The notes: generated from the sequence alone by a model not told the origin. A DNA stretch of 64,000 bases from Pseudoips prasinana (GCA_951640165.1 OX621246.1:8705001-8769000); one strand, 5' to 3'; shown: positions 46,325 to 59,869, counted from the stretch's first letter. Numbers and translations are program-made.

Positions 46325-47514
46325 TTATTATTTTTTTATTAATATTAAAATTATGGCGCTACGGCGTGAAAATGTTAATATAAATCAAAATTTCGTGTCA
46401 AAATGTATTTAATTATCTTGAGGAAATAATTTTCTATACTAAGTAGTCATCTACGTTTTGTAAAGCCTGAGAAGTGGCAAGGATAGTTTGCTTAATGCAG
46501 CATTAGACCTTTCTAAAATATGATTTACTGCACAACTTGGCTAAACTTTGAAGTCTTAATCGATAAATTTCCATGACGAATTCGGCTGATAATATATTAA
46601 AATTATTCATACACGACTGTTATAACCATAACGATTTAGATCTACTAATTTAGAAGATCGCGGTTGCAGTTGTGGAAATCCGATTTACCCAAGTTTCGTT
46701 TCAAGAGAACTCGAAAATTATGTAAAACTGCAAGGCATGAGCTTTTAATAATTATTTAAAACAATATGTGTATGTGATTAGCTATTACCTTCACCTAATG
46801 AAATGGCAATATGTAGCAGACGCCATTCGATAATATCGGTTTGTGTTTGTCATATGATAAGAAATCATTAGACAAACACAAATCGATTGATCAAATTAAT
46901 TTGGTGTCTCAATATATTTTATAAGTAAGGCCGTAATTCTTATGTAGGTACTATTTATTTTACAACGTATTGCACTAATTCCAAACACAATATTTTGATA
47001 TTGTGTTTGTCATAAGAAGATAATTTTTAGAGTCAAGTGAATAAGATAAAACATGTATCAAACTAATTAGTGACTCATTGTAAGTATTAATTCTTATATT
47101 AAATAACAATAATACACTATAAAATAAAATTTTATTAAAGAAGTTTTTCTTGGCATATAAATTTTGAGATTTGAGATTAAAACTGTGTTTTAATCTAGTT
47201 CATCGTTCATATATTTTAATGATGATATTAAGTTTTACTATTACTTACTTACTTAAGTAAGTAAGTAAGTAGGTACTACTAGTATACGTATTATGTATTA
47301 TTATTATTTACTATTATTATTATTATTTCTAGTAACATAGATATTTAGGTACATCTTGTATGAAAACATTTATAAAATTTATTTTATTACAGAAATGATA
47401 TTTAGCTAGCTCGTATCAAGTTATTGTCAAGAGATTATGTTTAATTATCTAGTTTAAGTCTAATATTTTTACTACATATTGTCAATGGTTCTGTCTATAT
47501 TAAAGGTATTATTA
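46325..47514. other. Intergenic; small inverted repeats only
   Basis: Hairpins occur at about 46829-46882 (GTTTGTGTTTGTC and complement) and about 46984-47010 (AAACACAATATTTTGATATTGTGTTT-like). A TTAC run meets a GTAA run at 47243-47275. No gene. Confidence 0.5.
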
Positions 47515-47695
47515 TTATGACGGACCTTGTGTTAATAACGACGGTCGCGCTTTAATGCTACCACCGGATCCAATGCGCCCCAACTGAGAAGACCCAGCGA
47601 AACAAACTCAGTGGGTTCATCTACTACCGGTTTCAACACAACCCAGTTGGGACGGTCCGGCGAAACATACTCAAGCGGGCATGAACACGGGATTT
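47515..47695. repeat. Repeat family R
   Basis: GACGGACCTTGTGTTAATAACG, CAGCGAAACAAACTCAGTGG and CGGCGAAACATACTCAAGCG match in order the pieces around 10436-10672. Confidence 0.45.
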
Positions 47696-49265
47696 GGTCC
47701 AATTAGAGTAATTATTTAGTAGGCAAACACAATATAATATGCTCGATCGGTTGTCTGAATGCTTATTATTTTAGATTATATTTAGGTATACAAAAGAAAA
47801 ACTTCGAAACAATAACATTATTCATTTTGAGACAGAGTCAACAATTTTAAATTAAGTATATGATAGCAATCATTTACAGATAGTTCACGTAACACAGCAG
47901 ATCAGTCATGTCTATATGGCTACAAGATCTCCAGCGAGCAATGTGCAGGTAGGAAGTGAGAGCCAGACGTCTTTGTCATCGATGTACTCTTTAGTGGTGT
48001 AATAACCCCTAGCCATAAGTACACGTTTAATATGTGTTTTAAAACTTGTGTCAGGCAGATCAGTATATCCATATATCTATAATATGTAACTAGAAATATT
48101 ATGTATATTTAACTATATTACTACAAACATGTTCTGACTATTTACAAGCGCTTTTTTAAAGTCTACGTGAATAAAATCCTTTTTTATTTTATATTTATTT
48201 ATTCTGCCATCGCCAACCCGGCTACCAAGTGTGGTCATTGTGGCATATCGCCCAGTTATTGCCGTAATTGGTGATGGCGATGAAAAATTCGAACATATAA
48301 TGACATATTAACTCTGATACAGGATCCTAATCAGGCTAATCTCGTTAGCAGACTAACTGCAGACAATTTCTTTGACGAGTAGAGACACTCTTTTGAATAA
48401 TACCTACATAATTCTCAGTTGTTCTCCCTCATCCTCCTCATCCAGAACTGAGGCTCAAAATTATCTTTCCGGGAATCTATTTGAAGTTTGTAGTTTTAGT
48501 TTGTACCATAAGCGGCTTATTGTATAACACAATTTTGAAGTACCTGCGTTTTTAATAAACATACAAAAAAAATGGAATTTGAAATTTGATTAAAATACAG
48601 CGGTGGTACGTCGCGCGACAGTATTATTCCAAAAGGGAGATATTATACACAAATACACGGGTACGGTACAGAACAAAACAGATTTGGAGTAGTTTTACTA
48701 ACGGATTATTTTTTGGTTTTTGTATTTAGAAATTATCACGATAATAAAAGTCTGATTTGTTCTGTGAATGTTCTGATTTTCTGATTGACCCCTGGAGTAC
48801 TAACCAAGTGATCATAAAGTTAGTGCGTTTTACGGTAAACTGTACTATTTCCAACTTCAATATCGATTTCTTTGACGATAGCTTGCTTTGTAAAACATCA
48901 GCTCTTCACTCGCTTTGAAAACCTGAATATGCTGCCTTATTAGTTGTTATTGGTTGTAAAAAATTTGCGCATCATTATATACTTTTACGATTGGCTGAAT
49001 GTTTGACTGGTATACGGGTTTACCAATCATAGATCGAGTTCAATGTACGGAAGTGCAGCTGATAGATATTATTTTTGACAGATGTGTGTCGTCGTGTTGT
49101 GTGGCGTCCTGTCTATTTATCTTTAGAATTTTATTATTATTTACACATTTTTTACATGATCCTTTGTTCAGAAATGTGTTAAAGTATAAGATTAGGGTAG
49201 TGTAGTTATACTTGATAATAATTATTAGGCTATTCTTAGAGGAGCGTACATTTTATTTGTAAAAT
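47696..49265. other. 5' flank of MCRIP
   Basis: No gene recognised. Holds the promoter and 5' UTR of MCRIP, but no convincing core element can be named. A short imperfect inverted repeat (CCATCGCCAA...TTGGTGATGG) lies at 48208-48279. Confidence 0.4.
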
Positions 49266-49285
49266 ATGGATCGTAACAATATGAG
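49266..49285 (+). CDS. MCRIP: MCRIP exon 1
   Basis: 20 coding nt, ATG to the GTAAGG donor, encoding MDRNNM and the first two bases of an Arg codon. Supported by phase agreement with exon 2. Confidence 0.65.
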
Positions 49286-52200
49286 GTAAGGAATTTCCTT
49301 TCGCTTGTAACCGTGGTACTTACTTTCACGTTTGGCTAACGTATTGATAAGAATGTATTGTAAACAAAGGATGTGCTTTCATTGACATCGTTGTAGGATA
49401 CCGATTAGAGAGTATGTTTTAGAGATAACCTAATTTGAATTATTCTTTGTTTCCGTTGAATGATAGGTAAAATGCAAGCTCAAGGTACGGTAAATTGTAA
49501 ATTCGCGACTTAGTGAAATCTAAGTGTTTTGGCTCTTGTGATAACAATATCTTAGTCACGACCAGCAGCATGTTTACATAGTTATTATTTATATTGTTAT
49601 CACGACACGCATTCTCTTATCGCTACATTGTAAGTACAGTTATGTACACGCGCGCCAATGGAAGTACAATTTTACGTAGCGTATACCTATATATAATTGT
49701 ATTAAATATATATTAAAATATTTAGTGGTCCTATTTCATATCTTATTTAAATTGTAATAGGTCCAATGTATGTGTCTTTACTGTTCATTCTAAGCTGGCT
49801 GATGAATTAAAAACATTAACTTTCACTATAATAATAAATAATTTGGGCATATTTTAATACACAAATCATTTCTTAATTTGTTGATAATCAATGTTGTGAT
49901 TTGATGAAGGAATTAATTTGTGGCAGTGGTTACTCTATTATCAGAGATAGTCTATCTCCCTAGTAGACATTTGCCATATCTTAACGTCTTGTCTAACTAT
50001 AGCCAGAATCGTCAGCCTAACACTGCTTCAAAGCACAGAGACGCTTGAGGACTAAAATGATTTTGTAATAACTCGCCTACTGTATTTCGAACTTCAATTG
50101 AAGAACTTTTAATTGTTATTAATATTGATATGATGTGCATGATTTTGGTTTGTGTCGGGACGGTTTTTATTTATAACTCATGTTTACCAGCTGTCTGCTC
50201 TGTTGCCATATTACTCTGGTTCTGCTTAGTTTTGGATCAGATAGCAGTGTGTCACTAGTCCCAAGATAATATAAAAAACCTTTTCTTACACCTTTACATT
50301 TTAGAATCTATTAGAAATGGAATCTAAGTAATTAAATAAGTGTTTAGAATGAAATTCACTACATTAATTTGCCTGAAACTGTTGGAAGTGGTAATGGGAG
50401 GAGAAACCCTATCAGTAGATTTATAAATAACGGCAATATCTGCCTAAATAAAGACCCTATTGTGTTGAGTTTGTGGGATGAATCAAGGCACCATTAAAGG
50501 CAATGAACCCATTCTTATAGAATTATGGTAATGTAATAACCCTAAGTAACATGCAGCTTTGACTGGCTACTTATGTGAGCATTACAGAGAAGAGAGCCAG
50601 TAGAACCTTGATGCTTGTAATCTTGTTTTGTTATGCTTTGTTAAAAAGTGGTGAAACAGTTAATAGTAGTAGAAACTTTAGGAATTCTATGAAACTAAAC
50701 AAATGAAAGAAAGCCAGATTGTAAAATGTGCAAAATAGTTTTTTGGCTTGCTCAGCTTAAGTTTTTTTTTACACTTAGCATCTTGATGTCTTAAATGACA
50801 TTCAGCTTTTAAGCAAATTTGTCCACCTAAGGCCACTATCTTTGTTTTTATTGGCAATCCACTATTTTTGTTACTACTTGTATATGTGTGTGTGTGTCAA
50901 ATAGTTTCAGAGGATCACTAACTGATGTATGTACTATTAATTACCCTGTATAATAATGACTCGGAAACAAATATCAATACCATTTAATTGTAACTATAAT
51001 ATTGTAAATAGTAATAACTGTGTATGTGTTTTCTTTTCAAGTCTGTTCCTCTCGGAAAACAGAATGGTCTCTAAATATAGGTAATACCTACAATTATCTA
51101 AATAATATAATTTACTTATCATATTTATTTCATTTGTGTTAGTTTTAACAGGTTAATGTGTGTATGTATTGGAAGATCCAGGTTGTTAATTTGTTGTGTG
51201 TATTGATTCAAAATTGACAGAAGCATTCAGTAAGAACTGGTAGAAGACGCCACATTAGATAAACAAACTCTTAATGCCCCTTAACCCTAGACTCAGTCTG
51301 AATTCCATTCTGAGAATTTGATAAGTCCTGGTGCAGACTTTAGTTGGTAAAATTAATGACAAGTGGCTTGATTGTTATGGTTACCCTCTTACTAACATTG
51401 TACAGTTTTATTAACATAGTAGTTCCACCCCCTAACCTTTCCAACCCAACTCCTGGATGCACAGCAATGACATCTATACTTATATTATTAAGAGGTAACA
51501 TTTGTGAGTTTGTGATGATGTAAGGGGTAATCTCTGGATCTACTGAACCGATTTTCAAAATTATTTTAGCAATAGAAAGCTACGTTATTGTGGAGTGTCA
51601 TAGGCTAGGAAAACTTCCATTTCCATTCTGAATAATGTCATCCAAGTTGCGGGACAAACGGGCAGGGACAAAAATATTTATAACACGGAACAAAGTTACT
51701 ATAACTTAGCTAGTTTACTATAATTTAATAACTTTCATGGCTGGGTTAATTTTAGGCTAAATGTGTTAACCATATATTCCAGGTCAAGCTATATGAGCAG
51801 TGGGCCGCGCTCGCTCCCGCCTATGGGTGGTAGTAAGCGCCATAATGGAAATGGTCATAGCGCGCGGCTCAGCCCACCGGCGCAGCCGCAGCACACCAGT
51901 AGCGTTAACCAGCATGATGATATCATTAACTACATCTATGATTCTTGGAATAAGGTGAGTAAGGGAACTTCATGTTTTTTGTCAGGTTTTGCTTTGAAAA
52001 GTCAGAGATCATAACGCCTCTGTTAATTAAAGACATCTTAATTTTTTTTTAATAAATTTTGCAAATTTATACATTATTTTGACCAAACACAGTAATTATA
52101 GGTATTGATAGGATATATTTTTTTTGGCAATAGAAGGGTCATACCAGGCACTAACGTACTTATATATTATATGCCTAATACAAGGTCAAGACGCATATCA

Positions 52201-54518
52201 AGCATACCAATCGTGTAAGTATTCATAGGGGTAACTACTGCACTAGAGAGTATATTGAGAATTAGGACATTTAGCCCAAGATATCTTGTGCAGCGCTCAT
52301 TTGGGTTCATATTTATTTATCAATGTGGAGTAGTTCACATTGGACGCCCAACAGCTAAACTATGGTAACAAAAGCGACGAAAAGCCCGACGAAAGCTGGA
52401 CATAGGTTTGCCGTAGCCACCGTACTTGGCAAGCGTGTTGGCGACCGCAGTTTGGTGGTAGGTAGTGTACACAGGTGGCGTCGCTGCCCAACTACCTGCT
52501 GTTCCCTTAGTCGCCTTTTACGACACCCATGGGATAGTTTGGGGTTGCCCTGATATTCTTTCTGAGCCGGAAATCACACGGCTAAGGCTAAGATCAAATG
52601 AGCCCTAATCGTCGTTGAGCTGTCATCTAGCCCAGCATCGAAAATATCAAAATTATGCTCTATTATTATAGGATGAAGAATAAAATAGCGTGTCTACTGT
52701 TCTTGGCACATACAATGGGAATTTCCACCGAAATTCAGGACAGTCAATGGATTCTCTTAATAATTTCAGAAAATATCTAACATAAATTATTGTTATAACA
52801 GTCAATAGTATGGAGGCGGCTGCCGAAAATTGTTCAATTGTTCATTCGCACAAAGAGCAGCCCGACTGGGGAAGTACCTCCACCTTACAGAAGACATTCC
52901 TTAATAATAATAATATCCTGGGACATTAATTACACACGGCCATCTGATCCCAAACTAAGCAGAGCTTGTACTATGGAAACCAGATAACTGATATACTACA
53001 TATATATGTTTATGCACACAAATATCTGTCCTGGGTGGGAATCGAACCCACGACCATAATAACATTAATAATATTAATGTTGTGTTTCTGCGTGTGAGTA
53101 AGGTCGCCAGAACTGGATCGGGCTGGAGGGAAGGGTCAGCAACACTTGTTTGCTGACTCTTAAAGGCTGGCAACGCACCCGCGATCCCTCTGGTGTTGCG
53201 AGTGTCCATGGGCGGCGGTGATCACTTACCATCTGGTGACCCACTTGCTCGTTCGTCGTCCTCTGATATATAAAAAGCCATTCTCTTCCAAAATATACCA
53301 TACTAAAATATCAAAGAATTAAGTCTTTCAGAGCTAATCGTCTTATTACATAGAACATGGTTGTTATCTCGATTGATGTTTTCTTATATTTGTTTCTATA
53401 AGTTAGCCTTTTCATTGCTTCACCGGACAATCCTTATATTATGTAACGCGATTACTGCTATTTAACGCGATTCACCATCATCATCATCATATCAGCCGAA
53501 AGATGTCCACTGGACAAAGGCCTCCTCCAAGCATCTCCACAATAGCCGGTCCTGCGCTGCCCGCATCCAGCGGCTACCCGCGACCCGCACAAGATCGTCG
53601 GTCCACGTGTAGGCGGCCTGCCCACGCTGCGTCTTCCGCTTCGTGGTCGCTACTCGAGAACCTTTCTGCCCCATCGGCCGTCAGTTTTACGAGCTATGTG
53701 CCCTGCCCACTGCCACTTCAGTTTGGCAATTCTTTGGGCTATGTCGGTTACTTTGCTTCGCCTGCGGATCTCAGCATTTCTGATTCGATCCCGCAGGGAA
53801 ACTCCAAGCATAGCCCTTTCCATTGCTCTTTGGGTGACCTTGAGCCGCCTGATAAGGCCCATAGTGAGCGACCAAGTCATCACTGGCAACACACACTGGT
53901 CGAAGACTTTCGACTTGAGACACTGCGGTATTTGGGACGAGAAGATATTACGTAGCTTCCCGAACGCTGCCCAACCGAGTTGGATTCTACGATTGACCTC
54001 CTTTTCGAAGTTGGACGAGTAGGTAGCTACTTGGATGGTCTGTCCTAGGTAAATATAGTCTCTAACTCAGTCTAACTCTACAACTTCAAGTGCAGTCTCC
54101 CACCTTAACTAGAGTGGGTGCACAATGCAATATTCTTTTTAAAAAGCCTCATAAAGGTTGTCAGAAAAATATTGGTGAACCTATTAAAACTATGGGACTG
54201 AAACTTAGGGTTCAAAACTGTTGCAATGCTAGACAGTTCTATAGTATTCCTTCGTTGCAGATACCGCTCAGGTCTCGGTATAAAAAACAAATTACAAATG
54301 ACTTCAGTTGTCGTTTTTCTAGACATAATAAAACTATTAACAACTACCTTTCCTTTTTATAGGTGACTCGTGATTTAGAACGCGGCAGTGATGAAGCAAA
54401 ATACTACCAAGAGGTTCTCGCACCACGCCAGCTTGCTAACTTCAGACCATTTAACCTCGAAGAGTGGTGGGCACGCCGCTTCCTTCAGACCATAAACCGC
54501 AACAAACATCGGTCCTAG
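49266..54518 (+). CDS. MCRIP: MAPK-regulated corepressor-interacting protein (FAM195 family), 3 exons
   Basis: MCRIP proteins are small regulators that in vertebrates bind CtBP and RNA-granule helicases downstream of MAPK (family knowledge). Exons: 49266-49285 (MDRNNM plus AG), 51783-51954 (completes Arg, then SSYMSSGPRSLPP...YIYDSWNK) and 54363-54518 (VTRDLERGSDEAKYYQEVLA...INRNKHRS, TAG). GT-AG borders are GTAAGG/TTCCAG and GTGAGT/TTTATAG; phases are 2 and 0. Total 115 aa. The family signature is the C-terminal PRQLANFRPFNLEEWWARRF. The middle is Ser/Pro/Gly-rich and likely disordered. The ATG context AAAATATGG is good. Which paralogue (MCRIP1 or 2) cannot be told. Confidence 0.85.
49286..51782. 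other. MCRIP intron 1
   Basis: AT-rich intron of 2.5 kb. Apart from a short TG run near 50885 I recognise no repeat or gene. Confidence 0.5.
51783..51954 (+). CDS. MCRIP: MCRIP exon 2
   Basis: 172 nt, markedly more GC-rich than its flanks. Encodes SSYMSSGPRSLPPMGGSKRH, a low-complexity stretch, then QHDDIINYIYDSWNK. Acceptor TATATTCCAG, donor GTGAGT. Confidence 0.85.
52340..52590 (+). repeat. Repeat family D (LINE-derived), uninterrupted copy
   Basis: Contains TTGCCGTAGCCACC, GCGTGTTGGCGACCGCAGT, CCCTTAGTCGCCTTTTACGA and CACCCATGGGATAG. Related copies: 59870-60330 (with insertion), 61410-61640, 62400-62600 and 63003-63235. In MCRIP intron 2. Confidence 0.65.
52850..53275 (-). mobile_element. 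SINE family B, interrupted by SINE A
   Basis: Inverted relative of 11150-11430 (AGCCCGACTGGGGAAGTACC ... CCATGGGCGGCGGTGATCAC). The SINE A copy at 52911-53058 sits within its TAATAATAA stretch. Confidence 0.75.
52911..53058 (-). mobile_element. SINE family A copy nested in SINE B
   Basis: ATCCTGGGACATTAATTACA at the left, CCTGGGTGGGAATCGAACCC at the right (B-box on the minus strand). Short, with an internal deletion relative to 61655-61905. Confidence 0.8.
53474..54118 (-). mobile_element. RTE-type LINE, 3' fragment
   Basis: Second copy of the family at 7174-9180, only the C-terminal part. Minus strand reads MTWSLTMGLIRRLKVTQRAM, ERAMLGVSLRDRIRNAEIRR and KLKWQWAGHIARKTDGRWGR, then the 3' end near 53474. 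It preserves C-terminal residues that are frameshifted in the first copy. MCRIP intron 2. Confidence 0.85.
54363..54518 (+). CDS. MCRIP: MCRIP exon 3
   Basis: 156 nt ending in TAG; holds the conserved FRPFNLEEWWARRFLQTINR block. Acceptor CCTTTTTATAG. Confidence 0.9.
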   Translation: MTRDLERGSDEAKYYQEVLAPRQLANFRPFNLEEWWARRFLQTINRNKHRS

Positions 54519-57500
54519 TCACGCAACTACGGGAAACTTCGTTCTTGAACCACCTGGGGCCCTACCATGGTCTAACCTTACCGTTGAAGGCCATTGGGTA
54601 AGCAGTCTTCGTCTAAAGTCATGGTACTGGCGCTGAAAACCACACCCTATTGAGAATATTTGAAGAATATCAGTTCACACGGTGAAGATTATCGAGTATA
54701 ATTATATATCGGTGTTTTTTAAGCTGCGAATCCGGAATATTTATGGTAAAGATTGTAAACCTACGTTTATAGTAGGCAAATTTAATCTAGACCCCGCAAT
54801 GGTCCCCCAGGATCTACAAGTTGGAAAACACTGGAATATTTTATTTAGAAGCATTTTTAATTGGTACAATTGGTCGTTGTGTATGATTAAGTGTGATTTT
54901 AGAATTCATCTTAAGTAGAATTAATGAGTACTTCATTAATAATGTTTTAATTAGATTGAAAATTATTTCTATATTGTAATAGTGACCTTGTGTGAGTTAC
55001 ATTTTGTGTGATTTGTTGTTGTTTAATGTTATTGAGATTGTTGTGGTTCACAAATACGTTGTAAAACAGCAATACTACGAATATATAAATAGATCCTACA
55101 TGTTTGCCGACATTTTGACACATTCTCTGCAGCAATTAGTACTTGTATCCCGGAGCATATTTTTTTACAATCGTAGCATCATATGTTAACCTGTACTTAA
55201 ACTTAACTTATCTTTATGTTAATCTTGTCTTATAGTGGTAGTCTAAACTATCACATCACATCTTCTAATTTATTGAATGGTTAGCCACTCACTTTTTTGT
55301 CAACTCAATGTCCACTGGAAGGTACTTTTAAAGGTAAATACGCGTGGAATACTGTTCAAGGCTGAACAGCTGAACTTCAATCCATCACATCTTAAGGTTA
55401 CTAAATGAGAGTTGTTTTCGTTTCTTCTGATATATTTGATATTAACGTAGTTTATCGTGATGATCTTCAGTATTGCAACTTGTTTGTGTTAACCAATAGG
55501 ACAGTCAATTAACAAAATATACCTACAAGTTATTGTCTATAGAACATAATCCCATGGGTGAATATACCAGGTATTTCATAGCGATGTGTGTGGTGTCTCA
55601 TTGTACACGTAGATACACGCAATAATGTAATTTTAATCTATAAAGTAATAAAGTATATGACATTTTGACTTCCATCGCATTAGAGCATTGTTACTCAATA
55701 TTTGATGTCGCGGTCCCCTATTGAGCAATAAATAGAATAAGGAAATTTCAGGACAAATTAATGATTTCATTTTTTTTTCTTTTTCACCCCTTGGGGCGCG
55801 GCACCTAGATTGAGAAACGGTGCGTTAGACGCATAGTTACTATATATATAAAGATATGAATTTTACTAGATATATGCACGAATTAAATTTACAATACGCG
55901 GCATAGATTTTTGATAAATACATTTTTCCAGTAATTGTGTATATAGTTGTTGTTCGAAAGTCATTTTTAATATAATAATAATACAGAATAATTATTCTTA
56001 TGTAACTTGCTTATTACATTATTATATCAATAGGCTGCACTCAGATATTAGAATATGCTAACAGTAATTAATAGTTAAAATTGCAATGAGACATTACTGC
56101 TGAGATTAAGCATGCATTACAATTTGTTTCCCTTCGTTGTGTGAACTTTTAAAACTTCTAAAACCTTGTACTTTTTTATAACATTGAGGGGTTATTCGAA
56201 CTCAAAATACAATCGGTCTTTTTTTCTGATGCATATGAAAAAGGTAGATTGTGTATGAATTATAAAAGCCCCGCATTGTTTTGATATTTCATACATTAAA
56301 TTGACTATCATGTAGGCATAATATTTTGCTGCATGTCTAAATGTTTTTGGTACACTTTTATGTTCAGAATCTCCAATTCAAATAAGGACATGCCTTAACT
56401 AATGGTCTGCGTCGCAATTTATCGTCATATATTATGGTTTATTTTCATGGTTATAATCTTAAGGATTTTATTTTTGAAATCTAGCTATCCAGTCAACTAG
56501 AATGAAGTGAACAGTAATAAGTTCAAATAATTGTTTGCAGTTTATTTACTATGCAATTTATGTATCAGGGTATTTTCAATTTTAGAGTATTGGAAACATA
56601 GATCTTATTTTTAAAGACAAGGCCCTTACAACGGAAATACTGGATTTAAAACATGCAATTTACAGGCACAAATCACACTAATCTCAGACTGATTCGAGCC
56701 GAAAACAAGTGACCGCAATTAATGCGAGTTGCAAAGGAATTACTTGTAAACTAGAATCTATTAGTAAAACCGATCATAATCATAATGGAAATCCCTTAAG
56801 TAAATCAATAAATAGCGATTGTCTGTTATACTATAAGCATGTCCTTAGCTTGAAGTTAGGCAATATTGAATATTATAATATTTTAATAAATTATCTTTTG
56901 TTGTACAAACGTCATAATGATGTTTCAGACCACCAAGAAATATGTCATAATTAATATTCTATTTACTGTGACAGGGTTCGATCTATGTTAAACAATGAAG
57001 TCCCTGAGGTCATATGAATGAATAGTATGTTTGTGTGCATGATAATATCTACAACAAAGAATAAAACGTTTACATACTAATCCTACTAATCAAGATTGTG
57101 ATATAAATTATTTGTATAACTTCTTAAAAGCAATAATTTTATTAAAGTTGACATGAAGATGGGAAACGTTATTTTATAAATGTTTTTCAAAGAAGTAGGT
57201 GATTTTAGATAATGTAAATAAGTTAGTATGAATTTCTAATTTTATTTAATAATAATAATAATAATTAAGTGAATATGTCATTGCGATTTAGAATTGGCTA
57301 GATGTTATGTTGTATTATGACCTGTTGATAGGTTTGGATAGGTTGACGCGAGATGGCGCTTTGAGAGGTTTTAATCTTAATTAACATGGTTTGTAGATCC
57401 TCGGGCCCTAAAATATTAGACCAGGGTATGGTCAAAATGAAACCATCCTTGTTTATATTACATAAAGTACATTTCTCATCAAGAAACGTTTCGAGTACTG

Positions 57501-58039
57501 GAACATCGGTGGGCCTTGATCGGTGACATTAAATGAGGATTTGTGAAAATAGACTCAATTGCCTTGACTTTGGAAATCATTTTTATTTGACCAAGTAATA
57601 CGAAATGTGTTATTGCATTTTAAACTCGAGGAATCAGTATGCTATGAACTATGTAAGTGAAAAAGCTCCATTTAGCGTCAACCAAGTCCAGTCTTAGCTC
57701 TTAGATATTGACCTGACTTAGATCTGCCGCAGATATACATTGTTGACTTAATATTTACATTTGTATGTTTGTCTGTAGAGCGTACAGTTTGAAAGTTCAA
57801 TTACATTCCACACACGCCTGTACTTAGCGTTCGATTATTGTAAATACGTTTTAAGTGACGCAGTGCTGACAGATTACGGATTTGAATAAAAGTTTTTAAT
57901 AAAAATATATGTGTTATTTATAGCTTCCATTTTGATTGGGGATCCAGACTCATCCGACCAAGTAATTAGAAATCACCCAAATGCGTCCAAGCTAATAACT
58001 TAGATTTACGTTCCACGGGTCAATTAATACAAATAGAAT
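54519..58039. other. Downstream flank/3' UTR of MCRIP, no gene seen
   Basis: Candidate AATAAA signals for MCRIP include 55647-55652 and 57885-57890; the sequence does not decide between them. A short (AAT)n run lies at 57249-57265. No other gene or repeat family is recognised in this 3.5 kb. Confidence 0.4.
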
Positions 58040-58190
58040 ACATATAAATATCGTACGATATCTAACACACTGCCATCTGTTCCCAAAATAGGCAGAGCAT
58101 GTATATCCAGACATATTTATATAATTAATAACACCCATACAGAACAAAAAATCGTGCTCATCACACTTATATATTTCTGGCGGTGACCCT
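58040..58190 (-). mobile_element. Degenerate SINE family A fragment
   Basis: ACACTGCCATCTGTTCCCAA, AGGCAGAGCATGTA and CGTGCTCATCACACT follow the family A order, but the tRNA-like end is missing. Confidence 0.5.
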
Positions 58191-58239
58191 GAAAGTTATT
58201 AGAAAAAAAAAACAGAACAAACTAGCAAGTTATTAGTTT

Positions 58240-59222
58240 TATTATATCTTTCCAAAATAGTGTGCATTTACATCAATATATCGCTGCATCCGATAGAACC
58301 ACTGAGAAAAGCACTTTGCCCACTGGTCTCTTCGACGGCATTTTGAAACGCAGCCACTTCCTCGGCGTTCATAAAACGTTTTCCTCGAAGTTTTTCTTTT
58401 AAGTTCAGAAAAAAATAAACATCGCAAAGGTAGGGCTATAGGGCGGATGACCCAGTAATTCCACGTCTGACGTCGTCAAGTAGTCGATTGTTTGCTTGGC
58501 TGTGTGCAACGAGGCGTTGTCGTGGTGAAGGAGGTTCCTACTGCGAGGTCGTTTCTCCCGAACTTTTTCAAGACAAGTGGCAAACAATTGTTGTGTACCA
58601 CTCTGCAGTAACTGTTTTCTGAACCTCTAAAACAATTGTTGCGTAATGACCTGTCCTTCCGAAGAACGAGGCCACCATTTTTTTTCCCCACGCTTCGACC
58701 TGTCTTCACTTTAGTTGGCAACTCCTCGGAAGGAAACACCCAGACAGCAGACTGTCTCTTAGTTTAGGGAAAATGACAATAAATCCAGCTTTCGTCACCC
58801 GTAAGTAAGTCGAACACAGCATTTGAATGACCTCCGTTAAATCTTTGAACCATTTCACGACACCAATTAACACGACGGAGTTTTTGGGCCTCCGTCAAAT
58901 TATGAAGTATCCACCGGGCACAAAACTTCCAGACCGCAAAATGTTCATGGAGGATTTTGTGCACTTGACTCCTATACCTTAGTTCTGTGCGACCACGTTT
59001 AAACTCATTAAACCAGAATTGTAAACTGGGGCTGGCATAGTCGTATTGTGACCAAAAGCCCCTAAATTTATAATTAAAAAAAAAAAAGAATTGTAAACAG
59101 TGGCTTCATCGTGAAACGCCAATCGAAGTGTATCATAACTTTCTTGTTGATTTAAATGACATCGAAAATCATAAAAAATCAGTGCACGAAAATTTTCTCG
59201 CGTTAGACGCGACACAGACAAT
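58240..59222 (-). pseudogene. Mariner-family transposase pseudogene
   Basis: Minus-strand transposase broken into several frames. N-terminus at 59221 (MSVSRLTRENFRALIFYDFR), middle KILHEHFAVWKFCARW, first catalytic Asp in LLTGDESWIYC (about 58780), second in LLHHDNASLHTAKQTIDYL, and C-terminus FSQWFYRMQRYIDVNAHYFG near 58250. The third catalytic region reads YSPTFAM instead of YSPDLAP, so the Asp there is lost. It is a different mariner lineage from 41261. TIRs were not found. Confidence 0.85.
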
Positions 59223-59374
59223 TTTCAATTTGCCGCCAAATCGTAAACAAATGATAAATGAATAAAATACAAACAATAATATTGGCAAAGAGTTCCATTT
59301 TCAAAATTTGAACTTATTTTTTTATTATTTCGTTTACAAGTGGCCAGTTCTAAAAATATTTCATTGTCGCCTAG

Positions 59375-59500
59375 TATAACTCCCAGATATAACAGATAAT
59401 CGTGCTAATCACACAAAGATTAGTCCTGGTGTGTATCGAACTTACGACCTCTAGCTTAGCAGGTACTGTCACTAACCTCTTGATCAAGGCCAATCCCAAC
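59375..59500 (-). mobile_element. Degenerate tRNA-like SINE fragment
   Basis: ATCGTGCTAATCACACAAAG, then GTGTATCGAACTTACGACCT (B-box-like on the minus strand) and an A-box-like end. The left half is missing. Confidence 0.5.
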
Positions 59501-59869
59501 AGATCAAAACAAAACTGCCCGTCTATATAGAACTTTGTGTAATCATAGGTATTTCCAAAAATATCTAACTGAGGTTGTTTGGTTTTTACAATATAACCAT
59601 TCAATATTTATTGTTGGCTTGCCCTTTCATTTCGAGATTGTGTGGTTACGAGAGTTAAATCAAACGGGACCATGTCCAATAACATCGGGCTGAATGTGGT
59701 CGCCTGTATAATGATACTACTTTTTACCTAGTGCATATTTACCCACAAACACAACAAGAGGGGTTAGGACAGCAACGAATGTGTGATGACCCTAATGTAC
59801 AACGTTTACCAGCGGAAAATTGGAAAATTTACATTGGGATGAGATGGCAGTGTGTTACAGTGTAACACT

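Noticed and set aside
48999..49205. 68-codon open frame upstream of MCRIP as an N-terminal extension
   Set aside because: It stops before the MCRIP ATG, is not joined by a splice site and has no family similarity.
54090..54362. 90-codon open frame ahead of MCRIP exon 3
   Set aside because: It is intron sequence that ends at the TAG of the acceptor; exon 2 has a clear donor and the phases fit direct joining to exon 3.
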